Part shown: positions 36,501 through 48,046 of the stretch, piece by piece
Layout: every line of letters starts with the position of its first letter
How positions within the stretch are numbered: position 1 is the first letter of the stretch
Source of the DNA: Anaeramoeba flamelloides
Lineage: Eukaryota > Metamonada > Anaeramoebidae
Assembly (NCBI GenBank): GCA_027625915.1
Contig: JANTQA010000020.1
Span: 1,674,001 to 1,738,000, forward strand
DNA length: 64,000 nt
Direction: 5' to 3'
Made by a program: the position numbers and the translations under genes
The notes under the pieces: model-generated
The model's input: only the letters and a program-made list of their open reading frames with translations
Database searches by the model: none
What the model was told of the DNA's origin: nothing

Positions 36501-38702
36501 AAAAGAAGAAGAAAAAGAAGAAAAAGAAAAGAGGGGAGCGGGGGAATAAAATTATTAATTGGGAAATATATAACTTGGAATTATTACAGATGAATATATA
36601 TATGTTTTTATATAAATCTAATAATAAATAAATCTAATTTCAAAAATTATTCTTTGAATGAAATAATAAATTCGAAAAAAAATTTTTTTCTTTTGTATTC
36701 AAGAAGAACAAAAAAATAAATATGATTTGTATTCCACTTTGAAGTCATTTTAAACTTTTAGAAATCTAATATTTAAGAAACAACAATAAAAATAAAAACC
36801 AAAAAAAAAAAAGTGATTCAAAAAGTTTTTTAATAAGCCTTACAGATTTTATATAAGTGAACTTTCATCGAAAAAGGGGCTAACAATGAGATTTTTTCCT
36901 TTTAATTAAAAGTAATTTTAAAATACCTTACATTATCTCAAATTTATTACTATTTATTCGCATTTTGGAAGATCTTTGTTATTTCAAACATGATCTAATG
37001 CAAAACAAAAGTATCAAAAAAAATGAAAAAGAAACAAAAAAAAAATTAAAGAAAAAAACAAAAATTTGAAGAAAAAAAAAGATAAACAAAAAGAAAAGAA
37101 ATAGAAAAACAAAAAAGAAAAGAAAAAGAAAAAGAAAAAGTAAAAATAACAAAAAAAAAAGACGAAATTCAAAAAACAGATTCTTATCCAAATAAAATGA
37201 ACACTTTTTTGATAACAATTTGGTGAGAAACCATAATGAATCACTTCCAATAGCATTATAAAGAGAGTAATAATTTTCGAAAAAAAGATTAACTTAATGG
37301 AAAGGTCAAGAAACTTTAAAAATTATTTAATATAATAACCATATAAATATAATATCCTATCTTAATTACTGTCAAGTGCTTAAGTATCTTAGATAACTGT
37401 GTTATTCCAAGAATTACGGTGTTTTTTTGTTTCACTGTAAAATCAAAAGATTTCTCAAATCAAGAGATACAATAAAAATTTCACGTGTCTATTTTTTAAA
37501 AAAAAAATAAAGTAATAAATAGAAATTTTCTTGAATTTTCTTTTAATTTCTTTATATTAAAAAAAATATAAAGGATATTTTTTATTTAAATTTGCTTAAT
37601 TAAAAAGAAAATTAAAAAAAAATTTGTTTTATCTCAATATCTTATAAAAAACCCAAAAAAATAAAATAATTTCAAATCGAAAAGTTCTACAACATATTAA
37701 AACAAGGATATTTCCAAAATTACTCGTTAGAAATTTTTATACAAGCAAAATTTTATAATAAATGTCCCAATTTGTTATTATTTTTATTTTGCTTTTTTTT
37801 ATTTTATTTTATGACGAAAAACAAATATTTCTAGTGTATAGTACTGGATATTAAAATACTGATTTTTTTTATTATATTAGATATCTTCAATTAATAAAAT
37901 TATTTATTTCCAAAATTTGATTTTTAAGGGGCGAATGATTGTAAAATGGAATTTTTATATATGATAAAAATAAAATAAATTTTCAATTTAAGACTTTTGC
38001 AAAAAATATTTCAACTCGGAATAGATGAAGATAGTGATCATTTTTTCTAGAATTCCCAATTCTATCAAATAATCGAATAATTTTGATTATAAAATTAATT
38101 CAAGATATGACCAAAATAATAAGCATAAAAGTTTTGATATTATCAAAACAAAGACTCATTATTTATCTTATCATTGGTTAATGATAAAGTAAATTCTGAA
38201 TTTTTCTTAAAATTTCTCAATAAAATTTTAGAAATTGGGGAGAGTGTCTTCAAGTGCCTAGCTTTTTTTTAATTTTTGAAATAAAAGAAAATTTTGAAAA
38301 TTTCTTTCTATTATTTTAAATTCTGGCAAACATAATGAACTTTTCCTGTCTTCAAAAGAATGGAGAAAAATTATATCAGTAACTTTATTGTTTAAAATTA
38401 AAATAAAAGCTTAGGGTTTGAGAGATAATTGATTTCCCTCAATTCAAAAAAAAAAAAAAGTAAAAAAAAATAACTATTTTTGGTGCAATCTAAATGTACA
38501 AACTTTTTTTTCATTTTTATCAACATTTAAAAGCTAGTCTTATGAAATTATAGAAGGTAACAAAGATTTTAATAATAATATCTTAAATCTAAGTCTAAGA
38601 AGTTTAAATTAACTGTTTATTTTTTTTATTTTATCAACCTGCGTTTTATTTCATTTTTCTTTTCTTTTAATTATTTTAGAATTTTTTGTATTATTTTCTA
38701 AA
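36501..38702. other. Spacer before the CH-RasGAP gene
   Basis: AT-rich DNA with purine-rich patches (36496-36545, 37015-37160) and a partial palindromic repeat (38235-38340). A possible relic of repeat family Y (tatcttagat) is near 37380-37430. Should contain the promoter of the gene starting at 38703; no motif recognised. Confidence 0.4.
38235..38340. repeat. Palindromic repeat family H, partial copy with tag
   Basis: Begins with the tag TTCAAGTGCCTAGC, then tttttttttaattt and a decayed module 1 palindrome (gaaataaaagaaaa ... tttcttt), ending ttaaattctgg like the start of module 2. The tag matches the inverted tags GCTAGGCACTTG at 44630 and GCTAGGCACTC at 45465. Confidence 0.65.
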
Positions 38703-38968
38703 ATGACAGAAGAACTTAAAAACACGTTCTCAAAAGAATTAGATGCTTTTCTAAATCATTCAGAAATTTCAGTTCTCAAAGAAAATGAAGAAGATGATCT
38801 TACAAAAAATCCTTTTTCAACACTTGTAAAATGGGTCAATTATCAAATAAAACAGAGTTCAACCGAAGTTGTCGTGACAAATTTTGAACAAGACTTCCAA
38901 GTAAAAAATTTTTCCAAAAACCTCTTTGTCCTTTTTTTTAACATTAAAAAAAATTCTTTTTCGGTTGT

Positions 38969-39001
<33 letters not shown>

Positions 39002-42000
39002 AGTCTTGTACAGCCTTTGTTTATTTACTCCAAACCCTTGACAATACAAAACCGTATCTTTCAATCTTAAAAAAAGAAGACGATTTAGAGCGTTCCACTA
39101 AAATACTAGAATTTTTAAAAGAAACAACTTATGATTTACCAGAAACAATTACTGCCAAAAGTTTAAGTGAAAATAAATTAGAAACAAAAATTTCCTTTAC
39201 TCTTTCTTTGTTTCTTTGGAAACCTAATTTACCAATTTCCCAAAAAGAAAAAGAAAAAGAAAATGAAAAAAAAAATGAAAAAAAAAATTTGTCTGCACGA
39301 GAACAAGATCAAGTTGAATTATTATTAAGTAAATACCAAAATATAGAAAACGAAAATGGAAATGAAAACGAACAAATAAATTTAAATTCTGTGTTGGAGA
39401 AATATTCAAAAAAAGAACAAGAAGAAGAACAAGATCAAATCGAGTTAAATAACGAATTAACAAAATTAATAAAAAAAAAGAAAAAAGACCAAAATTTAGT
39501 AAGGCCTATTGCCAAAAGAGGAAGAAGGATCAATCTTCAAAACCCAAAACAGTTAAAGCAAATTAAAAATCGAAACAACCCTCTACAAGTCACAGCCAAA
39601 AACACAAATACAAAAACATCAACAACCCATTTAGAAAGGATGTTAAATAGAAGAAAACAGCAGCCACTAAAACTTGAATCGATTAACGAAGAAAACCCAA
39701 ACAAGATCTTAAAGCAACAGTGTTTACAACTTGCAAGCACTACGATCAATTTAGAACTCCGTCGTGATCAAATTAAACAAATAAATCATACTGTTAATAA
39801 TTTGTTATTGCAAATAAAGCAAATTCATAAGAAATCATTTGACCAATTATTAAGGCAGCAGGGGCTTTCTATGGTAAAATTTGAACAATTAGATGAGATT
39901 TCGAATACTTATTTAAAGGATAATATTGAGTTAAAAGATAATGAATTAAGTGAAAAAAAGAAAAAAGATATTGAAAAGTTGGTTAAGAAATTAAATGAAA
40001 AATATCAACAAAAAATGATTTTAAATGAGCGACTTAATGAAAAAGAAAAAGAAAAAGAAAAAGAAAAGGAAAGGGAAAAGGAAAAGGAAAAGGAAAAGGA
40101 AAAAGAAAAAGAAAAGTCAAAAAAAAATAAAGATAAAGTTGAAGAAGAAAAGAAAAAGAGGGAAGGAAAAGCAAAGGGCAAGGAAAAGGAAAAGGAAAAG
40201 GAAAATGAGAAAGACAATGAAAAGGAAGAATTAATTGAAGACGAGGGGTTGTATGATTTTGATGAGAGTATTCATTTAAAAACAGAATTATTGCGAAAAA
40301 AATTTTTAAATTCAATTAAGGAAAATAATATTTTTAATTTTTATGAATTAGAAAAGATTTTTCAAAAAAACAATAATGGTAAAAAGGATATCTTTTCACC
40401 AATTAAAAAAGAAAAAGTTGATATGAAAACGAAGGAATTTCAAGAAGAAACTTTAAAAATCCAAAATGAAATTGAAGAAATTTTAGGATCACTGGACAAG
40501 GTTTTTTTACAATTTGAAAGTAACAATATTGAAGAAACAGATTCTTCAATTACTTTTGAAGAATCGATATTAAAAAGAGTTCTTGAGGGGAGGGGTATTG
40601 AACTGGCCAGAAAGGAAACGGTCGATGAAGAAGAATCCCAACAATTACATAAAGGTTCACTCGGTAAAGGCACAACTGACATTGGAGAGAAGAGAAATAA
40701 TAATTTAATTGAAAAAGAAATTGAAAATGATGATGACGATGATGATGATCTTAAACAAATCAATAATTCAACTTTAGAAAAAGAAAAGGATCTGTATCAT
40801 GCAAAAAATGAAAAAAACAAAATAGGAGATCAAAATAAAACAAAAAAAAAAGGTTATTTACCAAATAATGAATTAATTTCAAAAAAAAAATTAATGAGAA
40901 GAAGCAATAATAATAATAATAATAATAAATTCAATTTCTTCCCAGAAATGAGGCACGGTAAAAAAAAAATCTCATCTTTAAAAGAAAAATTAAAATTGAT
41001 TGAAGAACAAAAACAGGAATTTAAAGTGAAAAGGCAAATCTTGTTACAAAGGAAAAAGGAATTAAATAAAATAAAAACAAATAACAATGCCCAAAGCAAT
41101 AAATCGAATGTGCAGGCAAAAAAATTGCCAATAATTGAAATTGAAGAACTGAAAGACCATCAAATCCAATTAATTGATCTTTATATTAATAATAATTATG
41201 AAATATTAACTCGAATAAATATTTTATTCCAAAACATTATCAATACCTTTAAACAAATTTTCTTATTATCCTCAAATTGCCTATTATTGCTGAATGATAA
41301 AGACAAAGAAAAAATGGTAACAAAGAGTGAAATGATAACAAATAAGAAACAGGGCGGTGGGATAAATAGTGATAATAAAGAAAAAAAGAATGAAGACAAT
41401 CAGCAAAGCCAAAATGATGATATTAATGAAAAGGGAAAGGAAAGCCAAACGAGCAAAACTACCAAAATCCCATTCCAAATTCTTGAAGTTATAAAAAGCA
41501 TTAACAAATTACAAACGCCATATTTAATTGACGAATTAGGGCCTGAAAATTTACATTATTCTATAATGGATATTCTAAGATCCAATGGATTTGTCCAAGG
41601 CGGGAATTTGCCACAGGAAGTTGTTGAAGAAATTCGAGAAGAGGTTTTCCATTTAAACAATACCTTTAATACGAATTATTTGAATACATTAACAAATATC
41701 CTAAAGATTTTTCAAAGCAAATTGCAAATTGAAAGTGACAACTCTGGTCCAATTTTAATTGTGTCCACGCTATTTGATTCCTTCAGTTATTATAAATATT
41801 TGGTCAGGGAAATTGTTCAAAATTTAATTAATAGCCTAATCACAAAGAACTTAATTTCCAGCGCCTTTGAAAAAAAGAAATTATTGTATTTCCAATTATT
41901 TAGTAATTTGATCAAGCAATTAAATTTGATCGTTGGTGCATCAATCAATGAAAGACAATTAAAGGAAATCTTGCTAAAGATTTTTAAAGTGTTGCCCTTC

Positions 42001-43002
42001 AACCAACCCAAATACGAATGTAATAAAATCTTCAAGATTAGTAATATAACTGCCTTTGGGAAAGTTATAAAGTTTATTATCAATAGAATTTTTTCGAATA
42101 AAAGCAAAGAAAAAGTGGAAGAGTTATTAAAGGTCATTGATAAAGATCAGGGTCTAATAAAATGCTTTGAAAGGTCGAAGCAATTGATGAAGGGGTATTT
42201 AAATCACCACGATTTTCAGCTATTAACGATCATATTAGACAATGAGGTTTCGAGTAACTATATCAATAGCTTATCCATTTCATTGTTTATTTTATCAGAA
42301 AATTTAAATTGTACATTGCCCCTCATCAAACTTGCGATATCACTGCAAATTATAAAGAGTAAGTCATCAATAAATCTTTTCCGTTCAATTGATTTCGCGG
42401 CAAAATTGGTAGCACTCTATTGCAGAAAGCATGGATCAGATTATTTACGTGATACCTTAAAAGGCATTATTCAGGAAATTGACCAATCAAATCTTCAATT
42501 TGAAGTAGACACCTTTGAAGTGACCGATAAGGAGGAGAGAAGAAAAAATAAAAAAAATTTAAGGATCTATTTTGAAAAATTATTAAACAAAATTTTCAAT
42601 TCAATAAATCAAATCCCAATTGGAATAAAGATAATTGCTTCTCATATTAAAAAAGAGGTGAAGGCCCATTTTGGTGAAAATGAACTAATTCCGATTGCCT
42701 CCTTTTTCATACTTCGTTTCATTTGCCCGGTTTTGGTTTCACCTAAGGAATTCGGTGTTATTAACAAGGAGACTACATCCAAGGGCAGAAGAACGTTACT
42801 GTTGTTAAGTTCTTTAACGCAAAATATGGCAACGGATGTTAAATTCGGAGAAAACAGGCAATATCTGCAAGCATTTAACAAAGATATTGAAAAAATGAAA
42901 GAAAAAAGATTAAAATTTTTAGAACAGATTTCCAATTTCAATTATAAAGGCAAATCATCTTCTTCAAATTCTTTGAAAAATAATGATTTTATTAATTATG
43001 AC

Positions 43003-43034
<32 letters not shown>

Positions 43035-44151
43035 CGATGACGAATTTTATAATGGATTTAATAATGATAGTTTCAAGACAACGAATCAACAAATAACTGG
43101 GAAAATTACGGTGAATAATGCTTATTTGTTATTACAGCCTGGGTTTGATGAAGAAATACCAAAAATTATTGATGAAATAAAAGCAATATTATATCCAATA
43201 ATCAAAACACCAAATAAAATTAGAAGGGGAATTGAAACTAAAGAAACAAATCGAATTGAAAATTTATTTTGGAAATTACAACATCACAAAGAATTAATTT
43301 CTCAAATGAATCTTAATTTCTTAAAAATTAGAGAATTCATTATTGAAGGTATAAACGAAAATAACAACAATAATAAAAATAATAATAGTAGCAATAATAA
43401 TAATAGTACTAACAATAACAATCCAATAATAAATGCACAGCCAAACCGGCAAATGATGAAATCGTCAACACAAACCTCTTTGCAATCTGATTCTTCTGCT
43501 AATTCATTTTCACTTACTAAAACATCATCAAATATTAATATAAATACGAATAATAATTCCTTACAAAATAGTTCTATATTGAAAAATTCCAAATTGAGTA
43601 AAAGGGAAAGAAGAAAATCATTAAAAAAAAAAATGAAATCGGTCGACCTAAAAAATTTCAATTCAGAGGGGTTAACGAATCCAAAAAAAACAGATCTGTT
43701 ATCATCCCCAACAAAAAATAAAAAGATATTACGAAAAATGAGCAAAAGAAAACTTAAAAAAATGGAATTGGAAAAAACGAAAGAATCGGAAACTTTGAGA
43801 TCGAAACAAATGTCAGTTAGATGGAAAGAAAAAATGAAAACTAAATCTTCGAAATCGAATCCTGGTTTTATCAAAAATGAAAAGGGTAAATGGCAAAGCT
43901 GCCATTTCATTTTAAAATCAAATTGGTTGGCAATATTTCCATCCAAGCCCGAAAATAAATTTGCCATACCCCAAGATGTTATAGAAATTACCTCAAATTC
44001 TCAAATTTCTGACGAAACTTCGAAATCTAAAAAACTCTTTTCATTTTCAATTTTAGAAAAAACTTCAATAAACAGATCCTATCAAATCGGGTTTGACTCA
44101 GTTCATATTTCACATCGGTGGCTCAGAATTTTAAAGCAATTAACAAATTGA
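38703..44151 (+). CDS. CH - RasGAP - PH domain protein
   Basis: Two exons, 38703-38900 and 39004-44151, joined in phase 0 across a 103-bp intron that ends in about 30 A's before cag. The product is 1,781 aa. Residues about 14-125 form a calponin-homology (actin-binding) domain (FSTLVKWVNYQIK, FVYLLQTLD, ILEFLKE). A long charged middle follows (Lys-Glu runs near 340-430, Asp run near 630). The RasGAP domain is about 1135-1335, with the arginine finger in NLFRSIDFAAKL (Arg about 1193) and the FILRFICPVLVSP motif (about 1303). An Asp run (about 1400), Asn/Ser-rich linker and a C-terminal PH-like domain (about 1690-1779, LAIFPSKPENKFAIPQD, HRWLRILKQL) complete it. It should switch Ras-type GTPases off at actin-rich membrane. 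CH plus RasGAP recalls IQGAP, but IQ motifs and the IQGAP C-terminus are not seen and a PH domain is present. Intact. Confidence 0.92.
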
Positions 44152-44168
44152 TTTTATAGGTTTGGGAT

Positions 44169-44470
44169 TTTTTAAAAATAAAATGAAATCTTTATAAGAT
44201 CTTAATTTTTTTTTTTTTTTTTGTAATTTGTGTTTTGGCTCGAATGATGAAATGGATGAGTTATGCTCATCTAAATAATCTATTAATTTTTGTATCTATT
44301 TTTTGAAATCCAAAATTTCACATATTTTTAATATAAAACGAAAAAAAGGTAGAATATTATTATTATTAACAATTAAGTTAATTCTTGAAAATGGGATAAT
44401 GTATTTTTAGTTTTTGGTTGAAAATTTTGCTTTTTTTTTGTTAATTTGAAGGAAATCAATTAATTTCCTC
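44169..44470 (+). repeat. Dispersed repeat family X, copy 2 (5' part)
   Basis: Starts 18 bp after the RasGAP stop codon with ttaaaaataaaatgaaatc and follows the family X consensus (tttttgtatctatttttt, aacaattaagttaattcttg) until about 44470, where palindromic repeats begin. It must overlap the 3' UTR or terminator of the gene. Confidence 0.7.
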
Positions 44471-44477
44471 TTATAGC

Positions 44478-44860
44478 CATTCGTTTTTTTTTAAATGAAG
44501 AAATAAACTGAAAATTTAATAAATTTTCGGTTTATTTCTGAAATTAAAAAAACCTCTGTTAAGTTTTCCCGAATTTGAAAGAATTGAGTTAAATCTTTGA
44601 TTTTACTCAATTCTTTTGAATTCTGGAAAAGCTAGGCACTTGGCATTCCACTGTCGTTAGGTTTTTTTTTAATTTAAAAGAACGGAGTAAAATCTTTGAT
44701 TTTTCACTATTCTTTTGAATTCTGGAAAATCTAGGTGCTCCATGGTACTCTATAGCAATGGGCGGTAATTGTATTTTTCAAAAACTATAAATAATTGGGC
44801 AAAATTTTTGATATTTTCTCTATTTTTTTGAATTCTGAAAAACTACAATTAGCTTTTCTT
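44478..44860. repeat. Palindromic repeat family H, compound array
   Basis: Module 1 (44490-44555, GAAATAAACTGAAAATTTAA and its complement) is followed by three tandem, diverged module 2 hairpins (about 44570-44640, 44672-44735, 44785-44850) of the type gaattgagt...actcaattctttt, each ending ttttgaattctg(g)aaaa. Two carry the tag GCTAGGCACTTGGCAT or a variant (CTAGGTGCTCCATGG). This is the longest array in the window. Confidence 0.8.
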
Positions 44861-44929
44861 GTGTTGTAGAAAAAAAAAGATTATAACTTAAATTTTCATT
44901 TTATTTCTGAAATTAAAATAATTAGCTGC

Positions 44930-44976
44930 AAGCAGGTGAACTTTTAGTAATTACTCTTTAATAGAATAAAAAAAAT
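44930..44976 (+). mobile_element. LINE/SINE 3'-tail relic
   Basis: gcaagcaggtgaacttttag then tactctttaatag and an A-rich run closely matches the SINE 3' end at 45940-45990. Only the terminal 45 bp remain. Confidence 0.6.
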
Positions 44977-45059
44977 GGATTTATAATTTTCTTTATCATT
45001 AACCAATGACAAAATAAACAATGATTCTTTATTTTGAATAATATCAAAGATATTAATCA

Positions 45060-45310
45060 GAAAATTTTCTTTGTTAATCTTGAAATTAATTCTTCAATTC
45101 AAATTATTATATTTTCGACATAGAATTTGTATTACCTTAAAGAATGAATCGATATCTTTCTCAGTTTCTAAGTTGAAATATTTTTTTAAAAAATCGCAAG
45201 ATTAAAATTTTATTTAATTTTATCATCGACATTATAATATTTGTTTAGGTAATTTGGGAAAATTCTTCGTTTTAATATGGAAGTAGAACCCTTCCGTTTT
45301 AATTTTTTTT
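45060..45310 (-). mobile_element. LINE fragment (KFRTF to zinc-knuckle region)
   Basis: Reverse complement aligns with 3171-3260 of the LINE at 2821-4921 (gtttaaataatttg..., ctttcc(a/g)ttttaa). Translation gives degenerate TSILK, NYLNKYY and ETEKDID, as in other copies' KFRTFTN...NRYYYV and ENIDHF. Old. Confidence 0.55.
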
Positions 45311-45486
45311 CTTGTTAGTTTTTTTTTTTTTTTAATTTGGGAAATAAAAAAAAAATTATAAATTTTCTGTTTATTTCTTGATATAAAAAAAAATTATCTT
45401 TAGCTTTTCAAGAACTTAAAATAATAGAGAAAAATCAACAATTTTACTCAATTCTGAGAAAGGCTAGGCACTCTATGGTACTTCAT
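45310..45486. repeat. Palindromic repeat family H, modules 1+2 with tag
   Basis: Module 1 (about 45318-45400) and module 2 (about 45405-45460) in order, ending in the tag GGCTAGGCACTCTATGGTAC. Its right edge (45486) coincides with the broken 3' end of the adjoining minus-strand LINE, suggesting insertion into or next to that LINE tail. Confidence 0.7.
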
Positions 45487-45600
45487 CAAATTCCTAAATT
45501 GTGATTTAGGAATTTTTTTAAAGACTCAAAAAAAAATTTATTATCCACTAACACTATAAAAATTGATGAATCTCTTTTTTCTAATAATATTAAAAATAGT

Positions 45601-45616
45601 AATAATATTCTTTTTT
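45601..45616. repeat. 16-bp SINE target-site duplication, left
   Basis: AATAATATTCTTTTTT at 45601-45616 recurs exactly at 45991-46006, bracketing the SINE. The target is an old LINE. Confidence 0.92.
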
Positions 45617-45990
45617 GAGAACCGGTATGGGACAGTGGCAACACAACCCAGTGTACAATCTGAAGGCCGGGGTTCTATTCCCTCAACCATTATTTCTTAT
45701 TGTTTACCATTTTCTCAAATAGCCACCACGGTGTAATTTTAATTAAAAATCGGGCTTATGCTTCTTAGAACCACTAATTCTTTGAGGAAATCGTTTGACC
45801 GAATTGAATCTTTTTGACTATTATAAAACTGAACGGAATTGGAACAAAATCCCTCTCAATTTATGGAGCGGATCCGATTTTTGGGAGAAATGACCAGCTC
45901 TCACTTGGTTCAACAATATCTCTAATTCAAATTAGGGATTCGGGCAAACAGGTGGACTTTTAGTACCCACTCTTTAATGGAAAAAAAAAA
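45617..45990 (+). mobile_element. tRNA-headed SINE, 374 bp, full length
   Basis: The head contains both internal RNA polymerase III promoter boxes: A box TGGGACAGTGG (45628-45638) and B box GGTTCTATTCC (45671-45681), with tRNA-like spacing and a partial T stem (GGGG/CCC). A cloverleaf cannot be completed, so this is not a tRNA gene. A 250-bp body follows, then a 3' tail containing GATTCGGGCAAACAGGTGGA, a small hairpin (GTGG...CCAC), ctctttaatgg and poly(A) 45981-45990. Perfect 16-bp target duplications flank it. The tail matches that of the LINE at 2821-4921, which points to a LINE-SINE partnership. It is comparatively recent because the duplications are identical. Confidence 0.9.
45628..45681 (+). 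promoter_or_regulatory. Pol III internal promoter (A and B boxes) of the SINE
   Basis: A box at 45628-45638 and B box at 45671-45681 match TRGYNNARYNGG and GGTTCRANNCC apart from one B-box position. About 32 nt separate them, as in tRNA genes. Confidence 0.75.
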
Positions 45991-46006
45991 AATAATATTC
46001 TTTTTT
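45991..46006. repeat. 16-bp SINE target-site duplication, right
   Basis: Exact copy of 45601-45616. Confidence 0.92.
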
Positions 46007-46159
46007 AATATACTAGAAATATTAAATTCTTTTAATTCAGATATCCAGATTTTACGATTATTTTCATAGGCTGGGTAGTTCCAAAGAAAATATGCTGGGT
46101 AATACAAGAGTAATAAAATAAAATAAAAAAACAAGTTTTTTTTCTATTCTCTTGAATTT

Positions 46160-46375
46160 TTCAATGCCGACGTTAGCTTTTTTTTAATTTGAGAAATAAA
46201 AAGAACATTTCAAAAATTTTCTTTTAATTTCAAAAATTAAAAAAAATCTAGGCACTTGACGATACTCTACAGAATTTGGTTAATTGTCTTTAAGTTTTCC
46301 AAAACTAAAAATAATTTGGAAAAATTTTTGATTTTTTCTCTATTCTTTTGAATTCTGGAAAATTACAATGAGACT
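46160..46375. repeat. Palindromic repeat family H, modules 1+2
   Basis: Module 1 (about 46170-46245, gagaaataaaaagaac ... ttcttttaatttc) with the tag ATCTAGGCACTTGACGATAC, then module 2 (about 46300-46370) ending ttttgaattctggaaaatta. It splits the host LINE. Confidence 0.7.
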
Positions 46376-47205
46376 TTCTTGTGTTTTAGAAATTAAAATA
46401 TAAATTCAAAATTTTTTTTTTTATTCTAGAAATTAAAAAAAAAAAAAAAAATAGAAACTTGACAACACTTAAACGACAAGAATGTTTATTTATATTGTAA
46501 TTTTACCAAATATTTTTTAAAATATTCTTGACCTTTGTATCTAGAATAATCTATTATAAAATTTTTCTCTAAATTGGATTAGATTTACATCTAATAATTT
46601 TACTTTTTATAATTTCCCAATTAATATTTTCATTATCTTTTTTTGTAAAAATTTTTAAATTTTTTGGATAAAAGTCCAAAACCCAGAATTTCTAATTTCT
46701 TTTTCAGTTTATATCTTCTTTTATAATTTGAAAGTTTGACGCGATCGTGTTTTTGTTTCAGTTTTATAAATTATTCCTTGGGGATCATAGATTATTTTTA
46801 ATAAATTTTGTTACTATTATTTCGACAAATACCAAATTAAGTCAAAATATTGTTGAGTCAGATTAAAAATTACTATTCCATAAAATAATATACTAATGCA
46901 TATTTATTTAAACATTTGTAATTTTACCCTATTTACTTATTTTTATTGATTCAAAGATTATTTTTATTTTTTTGTTAAAGATCATTTTTATTTTTTTAAA
47001 GTTTTTTTGTAAATGTTTCTCTTTTTAGGTCAAATTCCTAAATACTTTATTTCAGACAATTGGTTTGATTTTAGGTTTTATCAATATTTTGATTTATTTC
47101 AAATTCTTGGTTACTTTTATAAATTATTATTAAATTTTTTTCAATTTCTGAAATAGGATCTTCCATACTTAAAATTAAGTTGTCTATAGAACCAGTTATG
47201 ATTTT

Positions 47206-48046
47206 TAAGAATAATTTTTTTTTTATGTTAATATAATTGAATTATTACTATATCAATTTAAATTTCAGCAAATAAAATTCAAGAAGTATAAGATATTTAA
47301 AAAAATTTAAATTTATTACAATTTTACCAAAAATTTCTAAATAAAATTTGATCTCTTCAGTTTATTTTTTTTATTCTGAAAAAGTTACAAAAAAATATTA
47401 TCTTGGTTTTTAAAAAAATGAAAAAAAAATATTAAAAAAAAGTTCAAATTTTAAACAAACTGTTTGGTCTTATTCCCAATAATCATCAGATCAATTTTAT
47501 CAAATTTGTCAATAAAAAATTTCATTTTGAATTTTGAGGATAAAAGTAACCAAATCAAAATATTTTTCCAATAATTATATTTTGAAAAATCAAATTTCAT
47601 ATTAGAAATAAACGCTGTTTTCTTCGAATAATTATAAAAATGTCTTCGAAATTTTATTAGAAAAATTTCCTTTTTAAAACAATAAAATTATTTTTCAATA
47701 TGTTAAGTTGATCAATTTTTTAATTAACAAAAGAAACCTCTCAAAAAACAAAATAAATCTTAACATTAATATTTATTACAATAAAGATTATTTATTGTGT
47801 AATAGCTACGAAAAATAGTTACAAATAGTAAAAATTTTGATAATCAGAAATAAAATTAATTTAAATATTTTCTTTTTTGAGAAAAAATCAAAAAAAAAAT
47901 TGATCGAACTGAACTAATTTTCTTTTCTGAATTTCTTAGTCGATCAGAATTTTTTGACACTTGGCCTCTAAAAAATTTCTAAGTAATGAATATCATCAAT
48001 AAAATATCGTAAAATTTTGTTCTGTTGTAGTAAAAGACTATCCCTT
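47206..48046 (+). repeat. Dispersed repeat family X, copy 4 (3' part)
   Basis: Aligns along its length with the reverse complement of 53561-54400. The clearest anchor is an exact 27-bp match around GATCAGAATTTTTTGACACT (about 47945-47975). Other anchors: tttggtcttatt, gaaaaatcaaatttcat, tattgtgtaata, tttaaatattttctttt, and the end (a)tcccttaa. A (TA)n run follows the end. Its 5' third is missing next to the minus-strand LINE. Confidence 0.8.

Larger units (their letters stand above)
45487..47205 (-). mobile_element. LINE, old, interrupted by a SINE and palindromic repeats
   Basis: Segments 45487-45616 and 46007-46130 match 2880-3100 of the LINE at 2821-4921 (C-terminal region, including the reversed sequence for a tagged WNYPAYENNRKIWISEL). 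The RT region is recognisable at about 46830-47205 (degenerate DNLILSMEDPISEIEK, compare ADDLILIMKG). The SINE (45617-45990) is inserted in the first part; a family H unit (about 46160-46375) separates the zinc-knuckle and RT parts. Many in-frame stops; no active potential. Confidence 0.65.

Noticed and set aside
36979-37256. Minus-strand Phe/Leu-rich open frames
   Set aside because: Translation of a purine-rich AAAGAAAAAG patch; composition is what the opposite strand of such a patch would give.
39997-40240. Antisense and out-of-frame ORFs over the RasGAP Lys-Glu region
   Set aside because: Low-complexity shadows of the coding frame; no domain match.
45617-45690. tRNA gene at the SINE head
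   Set aside because: A and B boxes are present, but the cloverleaf does not close and the sequence continues into a body with LINE-like tail and target duplications, so it is a SINE.
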